64,000 bases of DNA, taken from contig NC_016041.1 in NCBI RefSeq assembly GCF_000226565.1, forward strand, positions 620,001 through 684,000, in the 5' to 3' direction. The notes under the pieces were generated by a model that saw only the letters and a program-made list of their open reading frames with translations, was not told where the DNA came from and ran no database searches. Made by a program: the position numbers and the translations under genes. This document shows, piece by piece, positions 10,101 through 19,400 of the stretch. Source of the DNA: Glaciecola nitratireducens FR1064. GTDB taxonomy: Bacteria > Pseudomonadota > Gammaproteobacteria > Enterobacterales > Alteromonadaceae. How positions within the stretch are numbered: the stretch's first letter is position 1; every line of letters starts with the position of its first letter.

Positions 10101-10595
10101 GACGACTTTGACCATAGAGCTTCAAGTGTTTACGACGCTTTTGGGCAAGGTCAGTTTGCCGTTATTCAGCGCTATGCTCACACCATTAAGGGCTTAGCTG
10201 AAAGCATGGGAGCAAATGATTTGTATGAGGAAGCTAAATTTATTGAATTTGAGTATTCGCAGGATAATTTCATCGATCCAGCACAACTATTTGAAAAAGT
10301 AGATGACGCTATTGCGTCGATTCGTGCAGTGCACACCACCAAAAATCATACTATACAACCGATTGTCGGTGGTGGCAGAATATTAGCTTTAGAGTACCTA
10401 ACAACATTGCGAACAGACCTAGCCAACAGTAAGTTTGTTTCGATAGATGACATTACAAAAGAACTATCAGCTATTGCGGAATTCACCGACATTGACTTTA
10501 TTGACCGCTTTATTAGCGCACTTAAAAAGCTAGAATACAAAACATGTGTCACTATTCTCGACGAAATTGAAGACGGTATGCGTAAATCGAATTAG
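7140..10595 (+). CDS. Hybrid sensor histidine kinase with ethylene-receptor-like membrane domain
   Basis: The 1151-residue protein starts with three transmembrane segments (about 27-120) resembling the plant ETR1 ethylene-binding domain. D34, Y41, I71, C74 and H78 match ETR1 D25, Y32, I62, C65 and H69 with identical spacing. Three PAS-like domains follow (about 155-285, 295-410, 415-545). Then come HisKA with H570 (MSHEIRTPMN), an ATPase domain with DSGIGM and GGTGLGL (about 670-785), a receiver with D871 (LMDLQMP), and an Hpt domain with H1014 (AHTIKGLAES). This is a complete inner-membrane phosphorelay. AGGAG precedes the ATG. The likely output is the divergent REC-GGDEF cyclase. The ligand (ethylene, copper or redox) is inference. 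About 90 C-terminal residues are not assigned. Confidence 0.92.
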   Translation: MGESLESLFRSDYMPHGHCYLWKPEILWLNVISDVMITFAYFSIPIAIYYFVKQRADLQFKGIFILFSLFILFCGITHAISIFVIWHGIYGIHGLAKFATAIVSCITAYKVYQSIPLALKLPTQDSLKAAYEKVNEERIERLKLEGKANEEAMLRESTNIAHVGVFAIDENGKVIIANDAACQIFETSKVEIENIPIQELIEIKKISQKNGKSTWIKPSDLQKLWQLQFDDKIQDKFIHIIYAVTQTGHRVPLSFKLTSNESNDSINTGIAVAFASFQDISEQLRYQQALAESEATTRSIIESLPIGMHVFKKNKNSFILSGYNNAAEKILALDHKQLLHREIEEAFPDIADTEMPRIYKNIAQKGGHWTNQAVDYEHGNIKGVYDVQCFQSVKNTAIVLFEDVTEQIKAKKAIAAKELFIKTAFNASITGVIVYSFESNKIEFVNESFTEITGYSMDVALNMDEAAMANLVHPDDKLHALEHWQALKKLDTDAMAHINYRLKHNSGHWVWCLAKDVVFEKDATGKVVRYMSSFLDISEMKAMQNNLIKLKESAESASAAKSSFLANMSHEIRTPMNAILGLTNVVLRMDLGAKQRDYLSRVEASSQSLLSLLNDILDYSKIEAGKLRINKEVFELNFVIDNCTGLFGFLAEQKGIEFVVSKESSLSKYYLGDPIRLSQIINNLLGNAVKFTSAGKIEMKVSRVVIDDVESLSFKVADSGIGMSQAQAELIFDVFSQADISISRQYGGTGLGLAISRSLTHLLGGNLSFETELDKGSVFEVILPFSPADYADLSNVESNTSTVDFPNDGSAGFDIVEFEDVKALVVEDNMTNQVVAVEFLSQLNIESVCVNNGLEAINAVETDVFDFILMDLQMPVMDGYSASKVIKATPHGKDIPIIAMSAAVSESDIEKVAASGMDRHLPKPFSLLLLFQRLSEFLSHKKSNVRVLPSSQKWDLSKFPKNFNIADAMRKVSDDEALYLKLIQSFADDFDHRASSVYDAFGQGQFAVIQRYAHTIKGLAESMGANDLYEEAKFIEFEYSQDNFIDPAQLFEKVDDAIASIRAVHTTKNHTIQPIVGGGRILALEYLTTLRTDLANSKFVSIDDITKELSAIAEFTDIDFIDRFISALKKLEYKTCVTILDEIEDGMRKSN

Positions 10596-10599
10596 CGTT

Positions 10600-11451
10600 T
10601 TACGAACTTGCTTTTTTAGACAGTAAGTTCTCGAATACGGGTTTACGCTTTTGTTGCCCTGCGTTCATGGCCTCCATTACGTCGGGCATTTGTAACATAC
10701 CACTTTGCCAAGTGGCTATGTAGTTAAGGCTATCGCTTACGCTGTGGTCTCTAGTGTAGTTAATCATTTCTTTGCAGCCGGCGACGGCCATTGGAGAGTG
10801 ACCCGCAATCATTTTTGCAATTTTCATCACTTCGCTTAGCATGGTTTCTTGATCTTTATACACTTGGTTTACTAAACCGCTAGATAGCGCTTCTTGACTC
10901 ATCATATTTCTGCCCGTATACGCAAGCTCTCTAACTAGGCCTTGAGGTATGAGGTGCGGAAGGCGCTGCAATGTGCCGACGTCGGCGGTCATGCCAATTT
11001 CAGTTTCCTTGATACAAAAGAATGCGTCATCAGTGCAATAGCGAATATCGCATGCACTTATCATGTCAACCGCTCCACCAATGATACCGCCTTGGGCCGC
11101 AACTAAAACAGGCATTCTCGCTTCTTCTAATGCGTTGAAAGCGTCCTGCAGTTTCAATACATGACGTCTAAACGCTTCTGCTCTTCTAGCGGGTTCGCCG
11201 TTGAAGCTTGCTCCCATATTTTGAAAAACAGATAAATCCATGCCCGCACTGAAGTGTTTTCCCTGTGACGAAATAACAATAACGCGTACTAATGCATGCT
11301 CGTCAATATGCCTTACCGCTTCGGGAAGCTCAGTCCAGAAAGCGTCAATCATGCTGTTTAGTTCTTTTGGACGGCATAGCTGTATATGCGCAATTTCATC
11401 TGCAATGCTGATGGAAATAGTACTGTAGCTGTTCAGATTTGCTGAAGACAT
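10600..11451 (-). CDS. Crotonase-family delta3,5-delta2,4-dienoyl-CoA isomerase
   Basis: The 283-residue protein has the crotonase fold with oxyanion-hole segments HFSAGMDL and GGIIGGAVD. D129, E149 and D157 (ADVGTLQRLP) have exactly the spacing of rat ECH1 D176, E196 and D204, the acidic residues of dienoyl-CoA isomerase. It should isomerise 3,5-dienoyl-CoA to 2,4-dienoyl-CoA during beta-oxidation of unsaturated fatty acids with odd-numbered double bonds. AGGAG precedes the ATG. It converges on the hybrid kinase gene, leaving four bases between stops. It is a single gene; other beta-oxidation genes are not nearby. A generic enoyl-CoA hydratase is less likely because of the DVGTLQ signature. 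Confidence 0.88.
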   Translation of the reverse strand: MSSANLNSYSTISISIADEIAHIQLCRPKELNSMIDAFWTELPEAVRHIDEHALVRVIVISSQGKHFSAGMDLSVFQNMGASFNGEPARRAEAFRRHVLKLQDAFNALEEARMPVLVAAQGGIIGGAVDMISACDIRYCTDDAFFCIKETEIGMTADVGTLQRLPHLIPQGLVRELAYTGRNMMSQEALSSGLVNQVYKDQETMLSEVMKIAKMIAGHSPMAVAGCKEMINYTRDHSVSDSLNYIATWQSGMLQMPDVMEAMNAGQQKRKPVFENLLSKKASS

Positions 11452-11623
11452 ATGTGCTCCTAATATTGACTCAATAATTATTATCTAAGATATAAACTAT
11501 AACTCAAGCATAAGGTTTTTATTTCCAATATTGGTAAATAAACATATATTATTTGCTAACCATGGTCATTCGTTCGCCAATGCAGTTAATCGTTGGTGAC
11601 GCCAAGTAGCAACAAGGATTAAA

Positions 11624-13204
11624 ATGAATAAAATTATATCGGTGGGTTTCATTCCATTTTTGGCTTTATGCCTCGTAAGTGCTGTTACTCATGGCTCCAC
11701 TGTTCAGACTGCGGACAGCTCTGGTAATCTCAAACAAGGCATCAGTGTTGACGTGACAAGTGCGCAGCCGATTTCGTCTCATGGCCGACTTTATCTCGTC
11801 TTTTCTCCTTCTGATAAAGAGGAGCCCAGATTTTATAGTGCCTGGCCTACTAGCAATGTTGAGCCTCTTTTTGCTAAAGACATCAAGGGCTTTACGGCCA
11901 ATGAAACCCTAAGCTTCTCTGAAGGGCTTGCTGGCTTTCCTTACAAGACATTAGATGCAATACCTCATAAGAAATGGTTTGTGCAAGCGGTTTACGATAC
12001 TGATTTTTTGGACTCTAGAATCAATTCACCCTTAAATTTCTACTCAAACGTTGCAGAAATAAATGTTGATGATAAAAGTAAGCAAGCACTTACCCTTAAT
12101 TTAAATCAACAGATTGGTGAAGAAGCGTTACCAGAAGAAGAGCGATTTCTGAAGTTCGACAAAATGCCGAGTGAACTTTTGTCTAAATTCTGGCAAAACG
12201 ATATGTTTTTGAAAGTCGGGGTTATTCTGCCAAAAACCTATTTCGATAATCCAAACGCTACGTTTCCGGTAGTTTATGATATTGGTGGCTACCACGCTCG
12301 CTATACTCGCGCTAAGAATCTATATGAAAATAAGGCTTTTAAAGACTTCTGGTTTAGCGATGATGCTCCGCAGATGGTCATGGTATTTTTAGATGGCGAG
12401 GCGCCACTAGGCGATAGTTATCAAATAGACTCTGCAAATAATGGACCCTATGGTGAGGCAAATATGCGAGAGTTAATGCCTTATTTAACTGAGAAATATC
12501 GCTTAATTGATAACGGAAGTTCTCGCTTCACAACCGGTTGTTCAACAGGTGGTTGGGTAAGTTTGGCTATGCAGTTGTTTTACCCAGACGAGTTTAATGG
12601 TGCTTGGTCCTACAGCGCAGATGGCGTAGATTTTCGTTACTTTCAGTTGGTGGACATCTACAATGACAAAAATGCGTTTATCAACGAGCATGGGAATGAA
12701 CGACCTTCCTATCGGAGTAAAGATGGGGAAATAATTTTCAGCATTCAACGTGAAATCATGATGGAAAATGCTATTGGGAGAAAAAATTCGTTCGCATTTA
12801 GCGGTGGTCAATGGGGTGGTTGGAACGCTGTATTTGGTCCGAAGCAGGAAAATGGCGAACCTTCGGCAATATGGGATCCCACAACGGGCGAAATTGACAA
12901 GAAGGTAGCGAAAGCTTGGGAAGCGTATGATTTACGCGCATTTACCGAAAAAAATTGGTCTTCACTTGGACCAAAATTAGCGGGGAAACTACATATTTGG
13001 ATGGGAGATATGGACAACTTCTATTTGAATAATGCGATGAACCTTTATCAAGACATGCTCGAAAAGCAAGATGCACCAAAGTCTGATGCTAAATTCAGAT
13101 GGGAAAGAAACGTCGGGCACTGTGACTATGAAAGAGTGCCGATGCTGAAGCTTACCTTGCAACAAATGCAAGAAAGACTCAATAATGACTCAAGCTACGA
13201 TTAA
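11624..13204 (+). CDS. Secreted esterase of the esterase D / enterochelin esterase type
   Basis: The 526-residue protein has a signal peptide (about 1-24, ending THG). An N-terminal beta-rich part (about 30-170) precedes an alpha/beta-hydrolase domain (about 195-515). The nucleophile elbow is GCSTGG with S307. A likely catalytic His is H499 in VGHCDYE. This layout fits the putative esterase family that includes Fes and esterase D. It would act in the periplasm or outside the cell on an ester that cannot be named. AAGGA lies five bases before the ATG. It leads a run of three same-strand genes with gaps of 31 and 58 bases. No siderophore genes are near. Confidence 0.82.
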   Translation: MNKIISVGFIPFLALCLVSAVTHGSTVQTADSSGNLKQGISVDVTSAQPISSHGRLYLVFSPSDKEEPRFYSAWPTSNVEPLFAKDIKGFTANETLSFSEGLAGFPYKTLDAIPHKKWFVQAVYDTDFLDSRINSPLNFYSNVAEINVDDKSKQALTLNLNQQIGEEALPEEERFLKFDKMPSELLSKFWQNDMFLKVGVILPKTYFDNPNATFPVVYDIGGYHARYTRAKNLYENKAFKDFWFSDDAPQMVMVFLDGEAPLGDSYQIDSANNGPYGEANMRELMPYLTEKYRLIDNGSSRFTTGCSTGGWVSLAMQLFYPDEFNGAWSYSADGVDFRYFQLVDIYNDKNAFINEHGNERPSYRSKDGEIIFSIQREIMMENAIGRKNSFAFSGGQWGGWNAVFGPKQENGEPSAIWDPTTGEIDKKVAKAWEAYDLRAFTEKNWSSLGPKLAGKLHIWMGDMDNFYLNNAMNLYQDMLEKQDAPKSDAKFRWERNVGHCDYERVPMLKLTLQQMQERLNNDSSYD

Positions 13205-13235
13205 AATGCACGTAAAAAATAGGTAAAAAGTTCGT

Positions 13236-14450
13236 ATGAAGAACAGCAATAAACAATTTGATTTCATTCTTTATGGAGCAACTTCATTCGTTGGTCAAAT
13301 AATGGTGGAGTATCTTACTAGCTATAAGGGCGAAGAGTATAGCTGGGCAATGGCAGGTAGAAGTGAAAGCAAACTGCAGGCTTTAAAGAAACGTTTTAAT
13401 ATTAATGACGTCCCACACTTTATTGCTGATGCCGACGATGAGACTGCACTAAAAAATCTATGTTTAAATACGAAGGCCGTTGTAAGTACGGTCGGTCCTT
13501 ACGCAATGTTTGGCGAAACGCTAGTGAAAGTGTGCGCGCAGTCTGGCACCGACTATTGTGATTTGACCGGCGAGCCGCAGTGGATAAAACAAATGCTGGA
13601 TAAGTACGAATCGGATGCAAAAAGCTCTGGGGCGCGCATTGTGCATTGTGCTGGTTTTGATTCTATTCCTTCAGATCTTGGTGTTTATAAACTACAGCAA
13701 GTTGTTATAGAACGAACAGCAGCACCTGCAAAGCAGATTAAAATGCGCGTTAGGCGGCTGAAGGGAGGGGCTTCTGGCGGTACTATTGCGAGCATGTTGA
13801 ATGTGTTTAAAGAAGTTAAAGAAAACCCTAGTTTACGCAAAGTTTTAGTAAACCCCTACGTCCTCTGTCCCCAAGGACATCCCTTTAAGCAACGTCAAAA
13901 AAATCATAAAGGCGCTGAGCACGACAGTTCGCTCGGGGTTTGGACAATGCCCTTTGTGATGGCGTCTATCAACGAGCGTATTGTGCATCGCTCAAACGCA
14001 TTACTCGGCAATCAATATGGTGAAAACTTTTTATATGATGAAGCGATGACGGCTAAAAACGGTTTCCAAGCATGGACTTTTACGCTTGGCTTAGGTGCTT
14101 TTATGCTGGCAGCAAGCCTGTCGCCGTTAAGAAAATTGTTAGCCAAATACGTTCTAATGAAACCAGGTGAAGGTCCTACGCCAGAGCAACAGCTGAACGG
14201 TATGTTTGATATGCGTTTTTATGCGGATACTGCGACGGGTGCGCGAATAGTGGTTAAGGTTGAGGGAGATCGAGATCCTGGCTATGGCTGCACAGCAAAA
14301 ATGCTTGCGCAGTCTGTGCTTTGCCTATCGAAAGATGTTCCCAATCTACAGGGCGGTTTTTGGACTCCTGCTTCAGCGTTAAATGAAGCGCTTATTGACC
14401 GTTTGGCCAAGCATGCAGGTGTTACCATTGAGGTGATGGAAGCTACGTAG
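13236..14450 (+). CDS. Saccharopine dehydrogenase-like NAD(P)-binding oxidoreductase
   Basis: The 404-residue protein opens with a Rossmann dinucleotide-binding motif (LYGATSFVGQ) and the segment AMAGRSESKLQAL, typical of the saccharopine dehydrogenase N-terminal family. VVSTVGPYAMFGE, HCAGFDSIPSDLGVY and GGASGGTIASM are hallmarks of the SCCPDH / trans-acting enoyl reductase group. These are oxidoreductases of lipid-like substrates rather than true lysine-pathway enzymes. One hydrophobic stretch near residues 285-300 suggests membrane contact. It lies 31 bases after the esterase gene and is probably co-transcribed. The substrate is unknown. Confidence 0.85.
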   Translation: MKNSNKQFDFILYGATSFVGQIMVEYLTSYKGEEYSWAMAGRSESKLQALKKRFNINDVPHFIADADDETALKNLCLNTKAVVSTVGPYAMFGETLVKVCAQSGTDYCDLTGEPQWIKQMLDKYESDAKSSGARIVHCAGFDSIPSDLGVYKLQQVVIERTAAPAKQIKMRVRRLKGGASGGTIASMLNVFKEVKENPSLRKVLVNPYVLCPQGHPFKQRQKNHKGAEHDSSLGVWTMPFVMASINERIVHRSNALLGNQYGENFLYDEAMTAKNGFQAWTFTLGLGAFMLAASLSPLRKLLAKYVLMKPGEGPTPEQQLNGMFDMRFYADTATGARIVVKVEGDRDPGYGCTAKMLAQSVLCLSKDVPNLQGGFWTPASALNEALIDRLAKHAGVTIEVMEAT

Positions 14451-14508
14451 TTAACATGTTGTCACGTTTATTAAATTCACCAATTAAACGAAGAAGAGGT
14501 TAATCAAT

Positions 14509-15027
14509 ATGAAATGTAAAGTATTGTTAATTGCTGCAATAGTTATTGCTAGTACGAGTGTATTTGTTGCCTCCGCAGAGGAAATTGAAACCAACGAAAA
14601 TAGTGTTGTTTTGAGATTATCTGAGCCTGTTGCACAAGACGCTAAGTCGGAAACCTTCGGAGCTGAGCTTGATGAAACACTTCAAAAAGTGACGTTAAAG
14701 GATTTAGTAGCACAGTCTACTGATTATGTCGGGAAGCCGTTTCAGCTTGACACTAAAGTTGCTAAGGTTTGTCAGAAAAAAGGCTGTTTCTTTATTGCGC
14801 AACAAGGTGATGATGTTATGCGGGTTGCTTTTCGCGACTATGGTTTTTTTGTGCCGACAGACAGTGCAGGTAAAACCGTCACTCTGGCTGGCGAGCTTAT
14901 TAAAAAAGAAATGACTACTGAGCAGGTGGAACATTTTAATAAAGACATGCAGGGTGGGTCTGATGTAGTCAAAGAGGGGGTTGTTTATGAAATACTTGCA
15001 GACAGCGTGAGGGTCCCTAGAGCTTGA
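14509..15027 (+). CDS. DUF4920 family exported protein
   Basis: The 172-residue protein has a signal peptide (1-23, cleavage near ASA-EE) and one C-terminal domain. That domain contains the DUF4920 pattern: GKPFQLDTKVAKVCQKKGCF, then FRDYGFFVP and AGKTVTLAGEL. The conserved CxxxGC pair and small beta-barrel look suggest an OB-like fold that may bind metal or haem. No function is established. AGAGG precedes the ATG. It is the last of three same-strand genes and is followed by a hairpin shared with the convergent PatB gene. Confidence 0.75.
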   Translation: MKCKVLLIAAIVIASTSVFVASAEEIETNENSVVLRLSEPVAQDAKSETFGAELDETLQKVTLKDLVAQSTDYVGKPFQLDTKVAKVCQKKGCFFIAQQGDDVMRVAFRDYGFFVPTDSAGKTVTLAGELIKKEMTTEQVEHFNKDMQGGSDVVKEGVVYEILADSVRVPRA

Positions 15028-15038
15028 GGTATTGAAAC

Positions 15039-15062
15039 TAGGGCCCATAAATTAAGGCCCTA
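15039..15062. terminator. Hairpin between convergent genes, no strong U tract
   Basis: TAGGGCC (15039-15045) and GGCCCTA (15056-15062) form a perfect 7-bp GC-rich stem with a 10-base loop, 12 bases past the DUF4920 stop and 43 bases before the end of the convergent aminotransferase gene. The place suits a bidirectional terminator, but no T run follows on either strand. Confidence 0.45.
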
Positions 15063-15104
15063 AAGCTCAATCTTAGAACGAAATATTAACGTGTCACGGC
15101 CTCG

Positions 15105-16229
15105 TTAAGAGGACAGCTTTGCAATGGCTTCAACTAAATAGTCTCGCGAACAACCAAAGTTAAGTCTAAAAAAGTTTTTTGCACCAAAGTCTCTGCCAGG
15201 AGAAGGGCCTATGCCTTTTTCTTCACACCATTTTTGTGTATCGGCAACCTCAAGGCCACTCGCATCAACCCAGAGTAGAAAGGTTGCCGCAGGTGCGATG
15301 GCTTTCAAGCCGGGTATTTTGTTTATCTCGGTAACAAGGAAATCGCGATTAGCTTTCAAATAGCTTAGCTCATCTTTGTGCCAGTCATCGCAATGTCTAA
15401 AAGCAGCATTAGTTGCGGTTAAACCAGTAACAGTTACCCATGGCACAATTCCTCGGGTGGCTTTATTAAAAGCTGCACGCAATTTGGTATTCGGAATGAT
15501 AGCAAATGATGTGCCTAGCCCTGCAACATTGAATGTTTTACTCGCCGCCATAAGAGTCGCTGAGTGCTGGCTTAGATCTTGATGTGCACTAGCAGGAAGA
15601 TGTTTGCTTTCATCTAAAATTAAATCACAGTGAATTTCATCAGAACAAATTAAAACATCGTGTTTTCGACAAATACTAGCGATTTGATCTAACTCACCCT
15701 GAGTTAAAACAGAACCCGCCGGATTCATAGGATTACACATAATGAATAGGGTCGCTTTAGGATCGGCAGCAGCGGTTTCTAAAGCCACAAAATCAAGCGT
15801 CCATCTGCCGTCCACTTCAACAGTCGGAACACAGGTTCTATTTAGTCCATTGATGCCAGGGGCTGCTAGCAGCGGAGGGTAGTTAGGCGTTTGTACTATG
15901 ATAGTATCGCCTTCCTGACAATAAGCTTGTATCGCAACATTGAATGCAGGAACAACGCCGGGTGTCCAAACGATCCAGCTTGGATCGATTTTCCAGTCAT
16001 ATTGCTTTTCACACCAGCCCACAACGGCTTCAATTGCTTCGGTATCATGCGCCGGCAAAGTGTAGCCAAATAAACCATCTTCAACACGGTCATGCAACGC
16101 TTGTAAAATAGGCTCTGCGCAACGAAATTCAGTGTCAGCAATCCACATAGGCAATATTTCCGTGCCTTTGTACTTTTCCCATTTGTAAGCTTTTGATGCT
16201 GTGCGGTCTGGTTTATCGCTAAAATTCAT
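15105..16229 (-). CDS. patB: PatB/MalY-type cystathionine beta-lyase (PLP enzyme)
   Basis: The 374-residue protein is a fold-type I aminotransferase-like enzyme of the MalY/PatB branch. Diagnostic segments are LPMWIADTEF near the N-terminus, TPGVVPAFNVAI, CNPMNPAGSVL, SDEIHCDL (Asp binding the pyridine nitrogen) and the Schiff-base lysine in AASKTFNVAGL. The C-terminal Arg of FFRLNFGCSR would hold the substrate carboxylate. It probably cleaves cystathionine or cysteine to pyruvate, ammonia and a thiol or H2S in the cytoplasm. AGAGGA precedes the ATG. It lies 270 bases downstream of the RND genes on the same strand, separated by a strong hairpin. Confidence 0.9.
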   Translation of the reverse strand: MNFSDKPDRTASKAYKWEKYKGTEILPMWIADTEFRCAEPILQALHDRVEDGLFGYTLPAHDTEAIEAVVGWCEKQYDWKIDPSWIVWTPGVVPAFNVAIQAYCQEGDTIIVQTPNYPPLLAAPGINGLNRTCVPTVEVDGRWTLDFVALETAAADPKATLFIMCNPMNPAGSVLTQGELDQIASICRKHDVLICSDEIHCDLILDESKHLPASAHQDLSQHSATLMAASKTFNVAGLGTSFAIIPNTKLRAAFNKATRGIVPWVTVTGLTATNAAFRHCDDWHKDELSYLKANRDFLVTEINKIPGLKAIAPAATFLLWVDASGLEVADTQKWCEEKGIGPSPGRDFGAKNFFRLNFGCSRDYLVEAIAKLSS

Positions 16230-16431
16230 TGCGTGTCCTCTAATTGTTGATGCGTTTAATGCTCAAGCTCTTTTGCCGAGACTTCGATCAGTAGCGTTAC
16301 ATCAGAACGACTTTGCTTTTCTCAAAATCGATGCAGCGAACATTGCGGTGTTTGAGTCAGCATTACATATTTACAGAGTCTAAAGCACAAATCTTAATTG
16401 CAAAAGAACTTGTCGATATATTTCATAACGT

Positions 16432-16458
16432 TGACCAGAGGCTGGCTGCCTCTGGTCA
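16432..16458 (-). terminator. Strong 11-bp hairpin after the RND operon
   Basis: TGACCAGAGGC (16432-16442) and GCCTCTGGTCA (16448-16458) form a perfect 11-bp stem with a 5-base loop. It lies 42 bases past the RND permease stop on the minus strand and upstream of patB. It has no U tract, so it may be a terminator, an mRNA 3'-end protecting hairpin or a protein site. Confidence 0.5.
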
Positions 16459-16499
16459 GTTGATGTGGATAGTTAGGGCTTAAGTAGGATTTTAAAACG

Positions 16500-19400
16500 C
16501 TAAGCGCCTTGTTGCTCAGCTGCTTCAAGTTCAGTCTCTAAACGCTTACTCTCATCCGCTCTTGGTTTAGTGAACCGAGCGATAAGCTTATACAAAACCG
16601 GGGTCAAAAATAACGTAAACACAACGGCGATACCTAAGCCACCAAATACTACCCAGCCAATTGAGTTTCGAGCCTCGGCGCCAGCGCCCGTTGATAATAT
16701 TAAGGGAAGACCACCTAATATCGTCGACATCAATGTCATCATAATAGGACGCAGTCTGACTGAAGCCGCCTGAACAACCGCATCGTTCACAGCAAGCCCT
16801 TGGTCACGTAATTGGTCGGCAAATTCAACAAGCAGTATCGAGTTTTTGGCAATCAAGCCTATCAACATGACTAAGCCAATTTGTGAGTAAATGTTAATTG
16901 AGGTTCCTGTTAGATAAAGAGCATAAATAGCAGCAGCAATACCAAAAGGCACCGTTATCATAACAACGATAGCACTGTTCATGCTTTCAAACTGAGCAGC
17001 TAAAACTAGCAATACGATAATGAATGCAAACAGGTAGGTCATGGCGATCTGGTTTGAGGTTTCTTCAAAGGTGAGGGCCTCGCCCAAGAATACTAAGCCA
17101 ATGCCATCAGCTAGATTTTCATCAGCGATTTCACGCAATTGACTAACGGCTTCGGCCATGGTCATCGTGTCAGGAAGTTCAAGTTCAATTTCAATGGCTC
17201 TGCGCTGCGCGTGGCGCTCTAATTCAGCCGCAACGCCCTCTTCACTTATAAACGCGAGACTAGAGAGCGGCACCAGCATCCCGTTATTCGATTTAACATA
17301 GAGGTTCGTGAGATCTGAAGGGTCAGCCGTCGTTTTATTGGTAGACTGTAATATTAACGGAACTGCTTGGTCACCAATATTTAGGTCGGTCACATCATCG
17401 CCATTGATGGCGGCTCGTAATGTAGTCGATATATCTGTAAACGGAACGCCTAGGTCTTCGGCCCTGCGTCTATCGATATTCACTCTTAGTTGGGGCTGAG
17501 TCGGCTGATAGCCAATGTCGGGTCTACCAAGTTCAGGTAGTCGCTCCTCTATTAGTTTGCTAAAGGCCAAAGCTGATTCGTAAATGCGCGTGTAGGTGTC
17601 GCCGGTCAATGCAAATTCTAAACCACCGCCTTGGCCACGTAAATTCAAACTATTACTGCCGAATGCCCTAGCAGGTGCGCCAGGAATACCGCCTAGTTTA
17701 GGCCGCATTTCATTGATAATATCTTGCTGTGATTTTGTTCTGTCGTCCCAATGTGCAAGCGGAACAGTGATAAAAACAATATTAGGATCCCAGCGTCCAA
17801 CGACGGTATAAATTGATTCAACATCGTCATCTGCAACATAGGGCAGCAAAATTTGTTCAATTTTCTCTGCTTGTCGGTTCATATAGTTTAAGCCAGCGCC
17901 GTCAGGTCCGCGTGCAAACACGCGTATTGTTCCCCTGTCTTCAGAAGGTAAAAGCTGGTTCTCTATTTGTTCATATAGTAGCGCTGCGCCGCCAGCTGAT
18001 AAAAGAGAGAGCAAGACAGTGAGCCATGAAAAGCGCAAGGCTTTGTGCAGTATGCTCATATAACCGTTGAGAACTCGGGTGCCAAACGCGCCTAGAGTGC
18101 GGTCGAATAGACTATTGTTCTTACTTTTAACGGGTAACTTAGCGGTTAGTGCTGGTACTAAACTCAGAGCAACGAACGAGGAAATGATGACTGCCCCTGC
18201 TAGTACTCCACCAAACTCTCTAAATAATCTGCCTGCCGTTGAAGGTAAAAAGGCGATAGGAATAAAAACGGCCGCTAAGACGGCGGTTGTGGCGACAACA
18301 GCAAAGAAGACCTCTCGTGTGCCCAACACGGCTGCGGCTCTCGAACCCATACCCTGAGCACGACGGCGTTGAATATTTTCGGATACCACGATGGCATCAT
18401 CAACGATAAGACCTGTTCCAAGCACTAACGCAAGCAAGGTTAAGATATTGATAGAAAAACCGAGTACCCACATGATAACTAGTGCGCCAATCAATGACAC
18501 GGGTATTGACAGGGCGGGCACTAGTGTCGCTCTAAATGTACCTAAGAATAGCCAAAGCGTGGCAATAACTAACAAAATGGTGAGCCCGAGAGACACAATA
18601 ACTTCATCTACCGAGCTACGAATGAACTCTGCATCATCTGATGTCACTACAATGTCGAGATCAGCGAAACGATTGTCGAGGCTTTTTACCATCGCAAGCA
18701 CTTCGTCAGAAATTTCAATGGTATTTGAGCGTGCCTGACGGATAATGCCTAATCCAACGACAGGTTTGCCATCGAGTCGAACCAAACTGTTGGCATCGGC
18801 GGGGCCAAAATAGACGCTAGCAACATCGCCTATTCGGGTGTCACCAGAGATAACGATTTGCTCTATATCCTGCGTGGAGACAGAGGTAGCATCGGCTCTT
18901 ACAATAAGCTCCTGATCTTGTGACTTAACGCTGCCAGCGGGCACGTCAAATGGCGCCAGGCGCAGAGCGGCAGACACTTCAGTCATTGATAGGTTGAAGC
19001 TGGTTAAGCGCAATGGATCAACAGAAACACGCATCACTCGCTGACGTTCACCGTTAAGCGAAACGTCAGCGACACCAGGAATACTTAAAAACAAGGGGGC
19101 TAGGTCAACCTCAACACGTTCAGTTAGGGTTTCCATATCCAGTGTGTCGCTACTAATGGCCAAGCTGACAACTGCTTGTGCGTCGTTGTCGGCTTTAATG
19201 ATTGCCAAATTCTCAACTTCTGCAGGCAAGCGACGCTGCACTCGGCTGACCGATTCACGCACCTCATTCGCTGCATCTTCAAGATTGGTGCCTGGGCGAA
19301 ACTCAACGCGAATTCGAGAAGAGCCTTCCTCACTCGATGCGTTAATAGAATCAACACCGCTGACTCTGGCGACGGCGCCCTCTAAGCGGCTAGTAACTTC

